A DNA stretch of 64,000 nt from Clostridiales bacterium (GTDB lineage Bacteria > Bacillota > Clostridia > Christensenellales > Borkfalkiaceae): NCBI GenBank assembly GCA_015055835.1, contig SVHJ01000001.1:1-64000 (forward strand). The letters are read 5' to 3'. Below the pieces are notes generated by a model. That model was given only the letters and a program-made list of their open reading frames with translations. It did not search any database and had not been told where the DNA came from. Numbering within the stretch: position 1 is the first letter of the stretch; each line of letters starts with the position of its first letter. Below, in pieces: positions 9,117-18,348 of this stretch. Both the position numbers and the translations under genes were made by a program.

Positions 9117-10112
9117 TTATAACTTCCAACTCTTTGGTATAAATAAGTTTTCAAATAGATAAACGGCGTACTTATCCGACATACTTGATATAAAGTCGCA
9201 AAGTACTATATCTATACCGTATTCTTCTATCAATCCTTTGTAAAAATCAGGCAATTTATCTACGTTATTTTTGTAATAATCGTAAAGCCCTGCTATCATT
9301 CTGTTTGCCTTTTCTTCTTCACCAACCGTTTCTTCTAAACGGTAAACGTATTCAAACATAAACGAACGAAGTTCTTTTGTTGCGTTCATTACGTCTTCTT
9401 CCATTTCTACTTTGTTTTGCCCGTCACTTCTTTTATAAATAGAATAAATCATAGTGTTTATTCTTTCCCTAGAAGTTTTACCTAAAACTTTAATTGCGTT
9501 TTTAGGCAACGATTTTTCTTTTATTACCCCTGAAGATATTGCGTCGTCAATATCGTGGTTTATATAGGCTATCCAGTCGGAAATTGAAACGGCCCTGCCT
9601 TCTAAAGTTGACGGATTTAAACTCATTTTATGATTTTCTATCCCGTCCCTAACCTCTTTAGTTAAATTTAAACCTTTACCGTTGTTTGCTAAAACTTCAA
9701 CCACTCTTCTTGACTGAACGTTATGCTTAAACCCAGTTGGACAAAGGCTATCTAAAATTCTTTCCCCACTATGCCCAAAAGGGGTATGTCCTAAGTCGTG
9801 CCCAAGCGCTATGGCTTCTGTTAAATCTTCATTTAAACTAAGCGTTCTTGCAATACTTCTTGCAATTTGCGAAACGTCTAAGGTGTGCGTAAGTCTAGTT
9901 CTAAAATGGTCGCCTTCAGGTGAAAAGAATACTTGCGTTTTGTTCTTTAATCTTCTAAACGCTTTACTATGTATAATTCTATCCCTATCACGCTGAAACT
10001 CCGTCCTCATAGGACAAGGGGCTTCTTCCCTATCTCTCCCTAAAGTGTCGATAGACTTTTTTGCATAAGGAGATAAAAACATTTCTTCAATTTTAATAGT
10101 TTTTTCTTTCAT
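9117..10112 (-). CDS. dgt: dGTPase-like deoxynucleotide triphosphohydrolase
   Basis: This HD-superfamily enzyme hydrolyses dNTPs to the nucleoside and tripolyphosphate. The 331-residue sequence shows the metal-binding HD residues in RLTHTLDVSQ (about residue 73) and GHDLGHTPFGHSGE (about 105), with FRRLKNKTQVFF upstream. This is the short type typical of Firmicutes, in which dgt often precedes dnaG-rpoD. A TATAAT-like -10 on the minus strand at 10132-10137 may start the whole operon; its -35 is weak. Confidence 0.92.
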   Translation of the reverse strand: MKEKTIKIEEMFLSPYAKKSIDTLGRDREEAPCPMRTEFQRDRDRIIHSKAFRRLKNKTQVFFSPEGDHFRTRLTHTLDVSQIARSIARTLSLNEDLTEAIALGHDLGHTPFGHSGERILDSLCPTGFKHNVQSRRVVEVLANNGKGLNLTKEVRDGIENHKMSLNPSTLEGRAVSISDWIAYINHDIDDAISSGVIKEKSLPKNAIKVLGKTSRERINTMIYSIYKRSDGQNKVEMEEDVMNATKELRSFMFEYVYRLEETVGEEEKANRMIAGLYDYYKNNVDKLPDFYKGLIEEYGIDIVLCDFISSMSDKYAVYLFENLFIPKSWKL

Positions 10113-10231
10113 AATTTTACCTATACATTAGATTATACGACTTTTTTTACTAAAAACCTTTTATTTTTGACGCTTTTTAAAATATTATTATTTTATTTAT
10201 TTAATAATATACTTTATTTTTATTTTATCAC

Positions 10232-10261
10232 TTGATTTTACCTTTTCTTTTGTGTTATTAT
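10232..10261 (+). promoter_or_regulatory. Candidate promoter of ung-apgM (possibly leaderless)
   Basis: TTGATT (10232-10237) and TATTAT (10256-10261) are 18 bp apart. The ung ATG begins 9 bp after the -10, so the transcript would have little or no 5' leader. No Shine-Dalgarno sequence is visible before ung. Confidence 0.5.
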
Positions 10262-10270
10262 ATCTAAAAT

Positions 10271-10933
10271 ATGATTGATTTAAGTGCTAAGTGGCTTGAG
10301 TTTTTAAAAGATGAGTTTGAAAAAACTTCTTATAAAAATTTAAGGGCCTTTTTAAAAGAAGAATACGCTAATAAAACTATTTATCCTAATATGTACGATA
10401 TTTTTAACGCCTTTAGGGTAACCCCTTTTGATGAGGTTAAAGTGGTTTTACTAGGGCAAGATCCCTACCACAACGTAGGTCAAGCAATGGGGCTTTCCTT
10501 TAGCGTGCCTGATAATATTACGCCACCTCCGTCGCTAGTTAATATTTATAAAGAAATTGAAAGCGATTTAGGTATTACCACTAAAAAAAGTGGTAACTTG
10601 ACTAGGTGGGCAAGCCAAGGCGTACTACTTCTTAACGCCGTTTTAACGGTTAGGGAAAATCAAGCAGGTTCACATAGAAATAAAGGGTGGGAAATTTTTA
10701 CCGATAGCGTTATTAAAAAGTTAAGCGACAATAAAGAGCATTTGGTTTTTCTTCTTTGGGGTAACTACGCTAGGGCTAAAAAAACCCTTATTGACAAAAG
10801 TAAACACTTAATTTTAGAGTGCGCACACCCTAGCCCTCTTTCAGCGTATAACGGCTTTTTTGGGTGTAAACATTTTTCAAAAACTAACGAATTTTTAGAA
10901 AAAAATAATATAAATAAAATAAATTGGGAGTAA
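10271..10933 (+). CDS. ung: Uracil-DNA glycosylase (family 1)
   Basis: It excises uracil from DNA. The catalytic motif GQDPYH places Asp64 and His67 as in the E. coli enzyme. The uracil-binding LLWGNYA and the HPSPLSA loop with His186 are also present. At 220 residues the gene is complete. It is first in a plus-strand pair with apgM, 3 bp apart. The N-terminal alignment (WLEFLKDEFEKTSYKNLRAF) supports the start despite the missing ribosome site. Confidence 0.96.
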   Translation: MIDLSAKWLEFLKDEFEKTSYKNLRAFLKEEYANKTIYPNMYDIFNAFRVTPFDEVKVVLLGQDPYHNVGQAMGLSFSVPDNITPPPSLVNIYKEIESDLGITTKKSGNLTRWASQGVLLLNAVLTVRENQAGSHRNKGWEIFTDSVIKKLSDNKEHLVFLLWGNYARAKKTLIDKSKHLILECAHPSPLSAYNGFFGCKHFSKTNEFLEKNNINKINWE

Positions 10934-10936
10934 AAA

Positions 10937-12148
10937 ATGAAGTACGTTGTTGTTCTCGGCGACGGTATGGCCGATGAAAAAATTGAAAGAATTGGAAACA
11001 AAACTCCACTTCAAGTTGCTAAAAAACCTTATATTGACGCTCTTGCTAAAAAAGGTGAGGTTGGTCTTTGCTTAACCGTGCCAAAGCATATGTCACCTGG
11101 TTCTGACGTTGCTAACCTAAGCGTTTTAGGTTACGACCCTGAAAAGTATTATACCGGTCGTTCTCCACTTGAGGCTGCTAATATTGGTATTGACTTAAAG
11201 GATACCGATATGACTTTGCGTGCTAACCTTATTACCGTAAGTGATGATGAGGGTTATGAAAATAAAACTATTTTAGACTATAGTGGTGGCGAAAGCCCTA
11301 CTGAAGAAAGTAGAGAACTTGTTAAAGCATTAAAAAAGGAATTAGACAACGACTTTTTAACTTTATATTCAGGTATCACCTACCGTCAATGTTTAGTAGT
11401 TGATAACGGTAGTATGAACGTTGAGTTCCAACCACCACACAACATTGTTGGTGAAAAGACTGGCGACAATATGCCTAAAGGCGATATGGCTGACGTTTAC
11501 GCTGATTTATTAAAGCGTTCTTACGACATTTTAGATAAACACCCTATCAACATTGAAAGGGTTAAAAAGGGCGAAAACAAGGCAAATTCCCTTTGGTTTT
11601 GGGGTAATGGTAAAAAGCCACAGCTTGACAGTTTTGAAGGCAAGTTCAACCTAAAAGGTGGTATGATTTCTGCCGTTGACCTACTTAAAGGTATTGCAAA
11701 ATTAACAAATATGGAAAATATTGAAGTTGAGGGCGCAACCGGTACTTACGACACTAACTTTATCGGTAAGGCTGAAAAGGCTGTTGAAGCATTAAAGAAC
11801 GGACTTGACTTTGTTTATATTCATATGGAAGCCCCTGACGAATGTGGTCACCATAAAGACTTAGAAAACAAAATTTATTCTATTGAACAAATTGATGAAA
11901 AGGTTGTTAAGTATTTAGTCGAAGAATTAGATAAACTTGGTGAAGATTACGGTATTTTAATTATGCCTGATCACCCAACCCCTGTTAGAAACGGTAAGCA
12001 CTCAGGCGAACCTGTTCCTTACCTACTTTATAGAAGTGATAAAGACTTATCTAACGGCGCTAATTCTTACGACGAAGATGAAGCTAAAAAGACTGGAGCA
12101 TACGCCCCTGTAGGTCATAAGTTAATTGAAAGACTTTTTGAAAAATAA
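10937..12148 (+). CDS. apgM: Archaeal-type cofactor-independent phosphoglycerate mutase (ApgM family)
   Basis: This member of the alkaline phosphatase superfamily interconverts 3- and 2-phosphoglycerate. Family members in bacteria have also been proposed as homoserine kinases. The 403 residues contain the N-terminal metal site VVLGDGMAD, the catalytic-serine region SPGSDVANLSVLGYDP, a middle lid domain, and the C-terminal metal motifs EAPDECGHHKD, MPDHPTPV and KHSGEPVP. The gene is complete, preceded by a GGGAG site inside the end of ung, and ends at a strong terminator. Glycolytic mutase is the simpler reading. Confidence 0.85.
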   Translation: MKYVVVLGDGMADEKIERIGNKTPLQVAKKPYIDALAKKGEVGLCLTVPKHMSPGSDVANLSVLGYDPEKYYTGRSPLEAANIGIDLKDTDMTLRANLITVSDDEGYENKTILDYSGGESPTEESRELVKALKKELDNDFLTLYSGITYRQCLVVDNGSMNVEFQPPHNIVGEKTGDNMPKGDMADVYADLLKRSYDILDKHPINIERVKKGENKANSLWFWGNGKKPQLDSFEGKFNLKGGMISAVDLLKGIAKLTNMENIEVEGATGTYDTNFIGKAEKAVEALKNGLDFVYIHMEAPDECGHHKDLENKIYSIEQIDEKVVKYLVEELDKLGEDYGILIMPDHPTPVRNGKHSGEPVPYLLYRSDKDLSNGANSYDEDEAKKTGAYAPVGHKLIERLFEK

Positions 12149-12166
12149 AAGGTAAAAGACAAAAAT

Positions 12167-12200
12167 AAAACGGCTTAAGAAAAACTTAAGCCGTTTTTTT
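12167..12200 (+). terminator. Intrinsic terminator after apgM
   Basis: A 13-bp stem (12167-12179 with 12185-12197) is built around CGGCTTAAG/CTTAAGCCG and followed by a T run. Its right arm is also the beginning of the 38-bp direct repeat. Confidence 0.88.
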
Positions 12201-12417
12201 ATAAAAAGATAGTTCTTTTTTTATTTTATCGTTTTAATATATAACCTTTCTTTTTATGCTAAAAAGAAACAAAAACTTGTGGGGATTGCGACCCCCCAAA
12301 CCCCCTTAAAACGCTATTCGTAATAACATTATTAGAGTTTTTTAGTCAGTTATAAAGAGTTGCTAACTCACTAAAACTCACTTAAGCCGTTTTTTTATAA
12401 AAAGATAGTTCTTTTTT
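12184..12417. repeat. 38-bp direct repeat flanking a 158-bp hairpin-rich insert
   Basis: Positions 12184-12221 recur identically at 12380-12417. The first copy includes the right arm of the apgM terminator, and the second runs into the XRE stop codon. The 158 bp between contain a GGGG/CCCC hairpin in an unusually G/C-run-rich patch (about 12280-12306). They also hold a nested inverted repeat (about 12333-12379) with an inner GAGTT/AACTC stem. No coding capacity was seen. This could be a small non-autonomous insertion with duplicated flanks, or a local tandem duplication. Confidence 0.8.
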
Positions 12418-12619
12418 AATCTTCTAAACCAATTAAATAATCACTAGTTACTTCAAAATATTTACATAATTTAATAATATATTCGGCATTTGGCGTAGTT
12501 TTACCACTAAGCCAGTAATGAACTACACTTTTGCTAACCCCTAAGTCTTGACTTAGTTTGTAAGAAGTTATGCCGTTTTCTTTTAATAATTCGTTTAATC
12601 TTTCTTTTATCTTGTTCAT
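12416..12619 (-). CDS. Small XRE/Cro-type helix-turn-helix regulator
   Basis: This 67-residue protein is a single HTH_3 domain: SYKLSQDLGVSKSVVHYWLSG (about residues 19-39) is the helix-turn-helix, followed by TPNAEYIIKLCKYFEVTSDYLIG. It has no sensor domain. It lies 20 bp downstream of the serine hydrolase, at the end of the SDR-CPBP-malQ-hydrolase string. Its stop codon lies in the second copy of the 38-bp repeat. The target is unknown. Confidence 0.88.
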   Translation of the reverse strand: MNKIKERLNELLKENGITSYKLSQDLGVSKSVVHYWLSGKTTPNAEYIIKLCKYFEVTSDYLIGLED

Positions 12620-12639
12620 ATTTCTAATTTTAGAATGTT

Positions 12640-13677
12640 TTATAAAAAATGTTTGCTTTTTTCTAAATCTTGTTTGATTGCTTTGTGAATTCGTGTTCTT
12701 AATTCTATTGCTTTGTTGTAGTCGCCATAGCCTAACTTTTCATAAGTGGTTTTTGTTGCATCTGATAAAATTATTACGTAAAGTTTTGAAATAGGGTCAA
12801 TGAATATACTTTGACCTGTATGCCCACAATGTCCTATTGAGCCAACTGGGAAAAGATTAGCCGTTTGTGTATATTTTTCATCAACGTATAAAAAGCCTAG
12901 TCCCCTTGATTGGTCTTTAGGATTTTTTGTATAGTTTTTAATTGCTAAATCAAAAACCTCTTTACTTATAATAGGCTGACCATCATTTAATAACATTTTA
13001 ACGAATAAAGAGCAGTCTTTCATACAAGTAAATAGCCCTGCGTTGCCTACCATACCACCAAGATATCTTGCGTTAAAGTCGTTTACTAGCGTTCTTGCTT
13101 CGTACGATTGTTGAACGTTTATTAAATAATTTCCGTCATCTTTATAGTTAAAGGTGCTATTTAGCATACCTAAAGGCTTTGCAACATAATTTTTGAAAGC
13201 CGTGTCTAAATCTTCATTAAAAATTTGTTCTAAAATTTTACCTAATAAAATAAATGCTAAACAGCTATATTCTGTCCTTTCACCTGGTGTAAAAGTCATT
13301 GGTTTTGATAAAATTGTTTTTTGAACGGTTTCCCTTGTAACAGAATTAAGGCAAAGGTTTCCACCACCATAGCCTATGCTATGCGTCATTACGTTTTCAA
13401 TGGTTAAATTTTTTCTATCATCAGGAACTTCAAAAAATTTTGAAACTAAATCGTCTTTAGAAAGTAAGCCTTTCGTCATAGCCACAAGCGCTAATGAAGT
13501 TGTTACTACCATTTTAGTAACTGACGCCACTTCTATCATAGAATTTTCATCAAACTTATTATTTGGTGATGCGTATTTTTCAAATAAAACCTTGTCGCCA
13601 ACGCCAATTTTTACACCTAAGTGATTTGCGTATTTTTCATTTATTAATTCATCTAGTTCTTTTATTAAAGTTGTCAT
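12640..13677 (-). CDS. Serine hydrolase of the beta-lactamase class C / penicillin-binding fold
   Basis: The 345 residues carry the SxxK motif in VASVTKMV (about 51-58), the tyrosine motif YSCLAFILLG, and the third motif as HTGQ in GHCGHTGQSIF in place of KTG. There is no signal peptide, so it is probably cytoplasmic. That is typical of esterase- or D-aminopeptidase-like members rather than true beta-lactamases. It starts directly after the malQ stop. The substrate is unknown. Confidence 0.85.
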   Translation of the reverse strand: MTTLIKELDELINEKYANHLGVKIGVGDKVLFEKYASPNNKFDENSMIEVASVTKMVVTTSLALVAMTKGLLSKDDLVSKFFEVPDDRKNLTIENVMTHSIGYGGGNLCLNSVTRETVQKTILSKPMTFTPGERTEYSCLAFILLGKILEQIFNEDLDTAFKNYVAKPLGMLNSTFNYKDDGNYLINVQQSYEARTLVNDFNARYLGGMVGNAGLFTCMKDCSLFVKMLLNDGQPIISKEVFDLAIKNYTKNPKDQSRGLGFLYVDEKYTQTANLFPVGSIGHCGHTGQSIFIDPISKLYVIILSDATKTTYEKLGYGDYNKAIELRTRIHKAIKQDLEKSKHFL

Positions 13678-15159
13678 CTATCTGTCACCTATTTTTGTTA
13701 ATTTCTTTAGTATTTTATCGTTAAAATCTTTTTTGGTAAATCTTACAGCCCAGTTATCGTTTGTTAAAGTGGACGGCGTGTTCATACGATAACTTTCATC
13801 TTTAACAAGCAAGTCTTGATAAGGAATAATAAAAATTTCTGCTTTTGATTTTGCGCCTAAAGTTATTACCCTATTAACAAAATCTTCTTTCGTTTTTAAT
13901 TTTCCTTTTATATTAAGTAATTTTGAACTTTCTATTACGCCGTTTATAAAGTTTTTTCTATCCCAATCATCCAACCCGTTTATTAAACCTAACAAAGTGT
14001 TGTTATCGTGCGTACCCGTGTATAAAACGGTGTTTTCTTCTAAATTTTTAGGTAGATATTTATTATATTCGTCCCCGTTAAACGCAAAAGATAAAACACT
14101 CATTCCCTTATAGTTAACGTAATTTTTTAACGCAATAACCCCGTCGTCTATAATTCCTAAGTCTTCTAAAATTATCTTTTCGCCCTTTACTTTCTTTTTA
14201 ACTTCGTCAAAAATTTCTCTTCCAGGGGCATCTACCCAAACGCCGTTTACTGCCGTTTCTTCACCAAAATCTATTTCAAAATATCTATCTAACCCTCTAA
14301 AGTGGTCTATTCTAACTACGTCGTACTTTTTTAGCGCCGTTAAAAGCCTATTTTTCCACCAAGAAAAGTTATCTTTTTTATGTTCTTCATAATTAAAAAC
14401 TGGGTTTCCCCAAACTTGACCAGTTTCTGAAAAATAATCAGGTGGTACACCTGCAATTTTTGTTGGTCTTAAGTTTTCGTCCAACTTAAATAGTTCAGGA
14501 TTTTTCCATACGTCAACCGATACGCTTGAAACGTAAAGTGGCATATCCCCTATTATTTTTATGCCGTTTTTTAAAGCATAACCTTTTACCATCGTCCATT
14601 GAAGAAGCGCTTCGTACTGGATAAAATTATAAAATAAAAAGTCCTCGTTTTTTTCTTTTTCTAGCCTTTTTAACCCGCTTTTATCTCTTAACTTATACTT
14701 TCTTTCCCACTTATAAAAGTCAGAATTTTCATCTAAAAGTATCATAAAAAGGGCGTAATCACGGTATTCCCCTTTTTTTACGAAAGCAACAAAATCTTCA
14801 TCAGTTTTATCAAATCTACTAAAAGCCTTTCTTAAAACCTTTAATCTTCTTTCAGCCAACCTGCCATAGTCAACTTTGTTACCTAAAACCTTTTCTGCAA
14901 GCAGTTCTTTTTTGGTTAAAAGTTTTTCTTTATTTAAAATTTCTAAACTTATAAAATACGGGTTAAAAGAATTTGAGTAGATTGATTGATATGGAGAATT
15001 TCCAAACCCCGTTTGGTTAAGTGGTAAAATTTGCCAGTATTTTTGACCACCTTTTTTTAGAAAATCGATAAATTTATAACATTCTATACCCAAAGAGCCT
15101 ATGCCAAAATTGTTTGGTAGGCTCGAAATATGCATTAAAATTCCACTACTTCTCTTCAT
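13678..15159 (-). CDS. malQ: 4-alpha-glucanotransferase (amylomaltase, GH77)
   Basis: MalQ transfers glucan chains in maltodextrin/glycogen metabolism. The family opening GILMHISSLPNNFGIGSLG, the substrate motif YQSIYSNSFNPYF, and the catalytic residues in VRIDHFRG (nucleophile Asp), ILEDLG (acid/base Glu) and YTGTHDNNT are all present. I chose the ATG at 15159; the open frame extends nine codons upstream only by way of a TTG. The start overlaps the CPBP gene by 14 bp. Length is about 493 residues, normal for the family. Confidence 0.94.
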   Translation of the reverse strand: MKRSSGILMHISSLPNNFGIGSLGIECYKFIDFLKKGGQKYWQILPLNQTGFGNSPYQSIYSNSFNPYFISLEILNKEKLLTKKELLAEKVLGNKVDYGRLAERRLKVLRKAFSRFDKTDEDFVAFVKKGEYRDYALFMILLDENSDFYKWERKYKLRDKSGLKRLEKEKNEDFLFYNFIQYEALLQWTMVKGYALKNGIKIIGDMPLYVSSVSVDVWKNPELFKLDENLRPTKIAGVPPDYFSETGQVWGNPVFNYEEHKKDNFSWWKNRLLTALKKYDVVRIDHFRGLDRYFEIDFGEETAVNGVWVDAPGREIFDEVKKKVKGEKIILEDLGIIDDGVIALKNYVNYKGMSVLSFAFNGDEYNKYLPKNLEENTVLYTGTHDNNTLLGLINGLDDWDRKNFINGVIESSKLLNIKGKLKTKEDFVNRVITLGAKSKAEIFIIPYQDLLVKDESYRMNTPSTLTNDNWAVRFTKKDFNDKILKKLTKIGDR

Positions 15160-15943
15160 AAGTTTTCTCTTTCTTGATAACGGCAAAAACCATTACCGTT
15201 ATTGTTATTAATGCTAAAATTACCGTTATTATTATGGTAGGTAAATTCCAATGATTATTAAAACTTAAAGTTCCTAAATAGTCGTAAAAAAGTCCACCGG
15301 CGTTGTATATAAAGTGTAAAATTATAGGGACAATTAAATTTTTTGTGTATAAAAGGGTTATGGCAAACATTGAGCCGGTTAAAAAGGAATACCCGATTTG
15401 TAATAACACGGCTAGTGGGTTTGAACCTATTATATTTAGTAAGTGCATACTGCCAAATACTAAACTAGATAACGCTATTGCCCAAAAAACGCTGTTTTTT
15501 CTTCCCCTTAGTTTTATAACAAAAAGTGGATAAATTATTCCACGAAAAGCCGTTTCTTCTAACACTGCAACCGATAAGCACCACGCTAAATATAATAATA
15601 TTGTAATGGTGTTTTCAGTTATTTCCCCCGTGCCGTTAAAATAGGCTATAAACGGAAAGTTGTTTATTGCAACTAGTAAAGGTAATATAACAACTATTAG
15701 TCCCTTTAGATAAAAACCTTTATATACGCTTAAAAAATTAAACTTACATAGTAAAATCGTTAAAATTACTATACCAATTACCCTTACTAAAACACTTGAT
15801 ATAAAAAAGGTGTTTAAGTTGTTTTCTACCCCTATTAACGTTAAAATTTTATCGGTAGGAATGCTTATTATTGCGCCAACTAAAAGCGCTACTGCTAAAA
15901 CGTATCTTAAAGGAGTTTTTTTTGCGTATTCACTTAAAGGCAT
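15146..15943 (-). CDS. CPBP-family intramembrane glutamic protease
   Basis: This 265-residue membrane protein has about eight hydrophobic segments. The CPBP/Abi motifs are visible: EETAFRG (motif 1), FGSMHLLN (motif 2) and HFIYNAGG (motif 3). Related proteins process prenylated or secreted substrates, bacteriocin immunity factors included. An AGGAG site precedes the ATG, and the gene begins 1 bp after the SDR stop. The substrate cannot be inferred. Confidence 0.88.
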   Translation of the reverse strand: MPLSEYAKKTPLRYVLAVALLVGAIISIPTDKILTLIGVENNLNTFFISSVLVRVIGIVILTILLCKFNFLSVYKGFYLKGLIVVILPLLVAINNFPFIAYFNGTGEITENTITILLYLAWCLSVAVLEETAFRGIIYPLFVIKLRGRKNSVFWAIALSSLVFGSMHLLNIIGSNPLAVLLQIGYSFLTGSMFAITLLYTKNLIVPIILHFIYNAGGLFYDYLGTLSFNNHWNLPTIIITVILALITITVMVFAVIKKEKTYEEK

Positions 15944-15944
15944 T

Positions 15945-16661
15945 TTATTCTCCTAAAAAACCACCGTCAATAGTTAAAACTTGACCTACTATATATTCGT
16001 TTGTTGCTAAAAAATAGATGGCGTTTGCCACTTCTTCCCCCGTTCCAAGTCTTCCTAAAGGAAGTTCTTTAATTAGTTCGTCTTTGTCAAAACAGTCGTT
16101 CATTTTGGTATCGATTACACCAGGGGCAACGCAATTTACCCTAATATTAGACGGCAATACTTCTTTAGAAAGCGCTTTAGTGTATCCGATAAGCCCTGCT
16201 TTTGATGCTGAATAACAAACTTCCATCGAAGCCCCCGTTATTCCCCATATAGAAGAAACGTTTACTATAACGCCACCCTTTCTTTCTATCATATTTTCTA
16301 AAACTAGATTTGTTAATAGATATATAGATTTTAAGTTAATATTAAAAACTTTATCCCAAGTTTTTTCATCAGTTTCAGTTATTAAATTAACATAAGAAAC
16401 GCCTGCGTTGTTTACTAAAACGTCAATGCTTTTAAAACCTATAACCTTATCCTTTATAGAAAGTATTTCTTCAGTTTTTTCTAGGTCGGCTTTTACAATT
16501 TGGCAAAATGAGCCAAAGCCCTCAAGTTCGTCTTTTAAGGCTTTTGCTTCTTCAAAAGAGTTGTTATATACCCCTATTACGTTATAGCCGTTTTTTGCAA
16601 ATAAACGTGCCGTTTCCTTACCGATACCCGTAGCAAAACCAGTTATTAAAACCGTCTTCAT
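15945..16661 (-). CDS. SDR-family NAD(P)-dependent oxidoreductase
   Basis: This 238-residue classical short-chain dehydrogenase has the cofactor motif TGFATGIG near residue 7, NNAGV near 86, catalytic Ser in NVSSIWG and YSASK with Tyr/Lys near 149. The ending VGQVLTIDGG is typical of FabG-like enzymes. It lies outside any fatty-acid cluster, at the head of the CPBP-malQ operon, so a FabG function is not assured. Confidence 0.88.
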   Translation of the reverse strand: MKTVLITGFATGIGKETARLFAKNGYNVIGVYNNSFEEAKALKDELEGFGSFCQIVKADLEKTEEILSIKDKVIGFKSIDVLVNNAGVSYVNLITETDEKTWDKVFNINLKSIYLLTNLVLENMIERKGGVIVNVSSIWGITGASMEVCYSASKAGLIGYTKALSKEVLPSNIRVNCVAPGVIDTKMNDCFDKDELIKELPLGRLGTGEEVANAIYFLATNEYIVGQVLTIDGGFLGE

Positions 16662-16680
16662 TTTTCTTCCTTAAAAATAT

Positions 16681-16701
16681 ACCCACAACAAAATTGTGGG
16701 T
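16681..16701. terminator. Intrinsic terminator after efp
   Basis: A perfect 8-bp stem ACCCACAA/TTGTGGGT with a 5-nt loop lies between efp and the SDR gene. T-rich tracts follow it on both strands. Confidence 0.8.
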
Positions 16702-16709
16702 ACGTTTTT

Positions 16710-17270
16710 TTATTCCTTTACTCTTTCCATATATTCGCCAGTTCTTGTGTCAACTCTAATAAGTTCACCTTCGTTAACGAACATTGGTACTTGAATTTTT
16801 GCGCCTGTTTCTAATACTGCGTCTTTAGTTGCGTTAGTTGCTGTGTTACCCTTTACTGATGGGTCTGCTTCAACTACTCTTAATACAACGAAGTTTTCAC
16901 ATTCTACTGAGAACGCTACGCCTTTGTATGATTTTACGATAACAGGATCGTTTTCTTTGATATACTTTAACGCGTCTTCTACTTGGTCGTAGTTTAGTGG
17001 GGTTAGGTTGTATTCTTGGTCCATAAAGTAATAAAGTTCACCATCTGTGTAAGAATAAGTCATATTCTTAGTTTCGATATGTGCTTCTTGTACCTTTTCC
17101 GTTGGGTTGAAAGTTCTCTCAAGTACTGAACCTGTTACAACGTTCTTTAATCTTGTTCTAACGAACGCTGCTCCCTTACCTGGTTTTACGTGTTGGAATT
17201 CAACTACCGTGTAGATTGAGTTTTCATATTCAAACGTAACGCCTTTTCTAAATTCACCTGCTGAAATCAT
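16710..17270 (-). CDS. efp: Elongation factor P
   Basis: EF-P relieves ribosome stalling at polyproline stretches. The 186-residue protein has three beta-barrel domains. The modification-loop motif KPGKGAAF carries Lys32, the residue modified in Firmicutes EF-P, and the C-terminal signature [12 protein letters not shown] is intact. It lies downstream of the M24 peptidase gene, a usual neighbour in Firmicutes. Confidence 0.97.
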   Translation of the reverse strand: MISAGEFRKGVTFEYENSIYTVVEFQHVKPGKGAAFVRTRLKNVVTGSVLERTFNPTEKVQEAHIETKNMTYSYTDGELYYFMDQEYNLTPLNYDQVEDALKYIKENDPVIVKSYKGVAFSVECENFVVLRVVEADPSVKGNTATNATKDAVLETGAKIQVPMFVNEGELIRVDTRTGEYMERVKE

Positions 17271-17295
17271 TTGTTTTCTCCTTTATATTCAAATA

Positions 17296-18300
17296 TTATT
17301 TTATTATTAATTTTTTATCGTCTGTAAATAACCTTTTCGGCGACTTTTTCATAACTACGGTGTCTTCTATCCTTATACCGAATTCGTTAGGGAAATATAC
17401 GCCCGGTTCTATGGTAAATACCATATTTTCTTTCAACTTCTCTTCGCCATTTTTACTTAAAGTAGGCGCTTCGTGTATGTTAAGCCCTACGCCGTGTCCA
17501 AGGGAATGAGTAAAATAGGTATCTAAAAAAACTTCTTTTAAGCTGTTTCTACTAATTTCATCAGCTTCTTTACCCGTTATGCCTTCAGTTATTTTTTCAA
17601 TCGCAAGTTCGTTTGCTTTTTTTACTGCTTCATAACAAGAAACGAATTTTATAGGTGGCTTGCCATAAAAAAGCGTTCTAGTCATATCTGACGAGTACCC
17701 TTTATAAACAGCCCCCATATCTATTAACACGACTTCGTTTTTATTAAGTTTTCTATCCCCTGCTTTGTGGTGTGGAATTGCTGAGTTTTCTTGAAAAGCA
17801 ACTATCGTATCAAAACTAGGTCCACTTGCCCCTAATTTTTTTAAGTTTTGTTCTATTATGTTTTTAAGCGCCCTTTCGGTTATGCCTTTTCTTATCTTCT
17901 TTATTGATTTATAAAAGGCCTTTTCAGTTATATTAGACGCTTTTTTGATTAGTTCAATCTCTTCTTGACTTTTTATTAAAAAAGTCTTTTTAAGTTCAAC
18001 TGAACAGTCTTTGATAGGAAGAATTTGTTGGTATTTAATAGCGTCGCTATGACTTGTGGTTTCAAAGTCAATTAAAAGTTCTTTTGCCCCAGTTGACAAA
18101 ATCTCTTCCTTAACCGTTTCAAAAGAAGTTACTTTCTTTACTAAAACCCCTTTTTTAACGCTATCTTTTGCTTCTAAATAATATCTGTCGTCAACAAGCA
18201 GTACGGTTTCTTCACCTTTTAACAAATATCCGTCTTCAGTAAAAAAACCCGAAAAGTAATACACCTGCTTTTCATTAGTTAAAAGCATTAATTCTTTCAC
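17296..18300 (-). CDS. M24 metallopeptidase, Xaa-Pro aminopeptidase-like
   Basis: This 334-residue pita-bread-fold peptidase removes N-terminal residues before proline. A creatinase-type N-terminal domain (about 1-110) precedes the catalytic domain. The five metal ligands are visible: LIDMGA, SSDMTRT, HSLGHGVGL, TIEPGVY and IRIEDTV. It sits immediately upstream of efp in the order typical of Firmicutes. The second His/Asp set supports activity. Confidence 0.9.
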   Translation of the reverse strand: MKELMLLTNEKQVYYFSGFFTEDGYLLKGEETVLLVDDRYYLEAKDSVKKGVLVKKVTSFETVKEEILSTGAKELLIDFETTSHSDAIKYQQILPIKDCSVELKKTFLIKSQEEIELIKKASNITEKAFYKSIKKIRKGITERALKNIIEQNLKKLGASGPSFDTIVAFQENSAIPHHKAGDRKLNKNEVVLIDMGAVYKGYSSDMTRTLFYGKPPIKFVSCYEAVKKANELAIEKITEGITGKEADEISRNSLKEVFLDTYFTHSLGHGVGLNIHEAPTLSKNGEEKLKENMVFTIEPGVYFPNEFGIRIEDTVVMKKSPKRLFTDDKKLIIK

Positions 18301-18348
18301 TTTATTTTCACTCTCTATCCTTTACTTTTTTATTATAACAAACTTTTA

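Noticed and set aside
9116-9154. Upstream start of dnaG
   Set aside because: It would lie inside the dgt coding sequence and displace the CHC2 zinc residues from their usual numbering; the ATG at 9115 has a ribosome site.
12280-12306. Insertion sequence remnant in the G/C-run patch
   Set aside because: No transposase-like frame or terminal inverted repeats at the repeat boundaries; described only as a repeat with an insert.
15160-15186. Nine-codon upstream extension of malQ
   Set aside because: It begins with TTG inside the CPBP gene and adds basic residues absent from the family; the ATG at 15159 precedes the conserved start.
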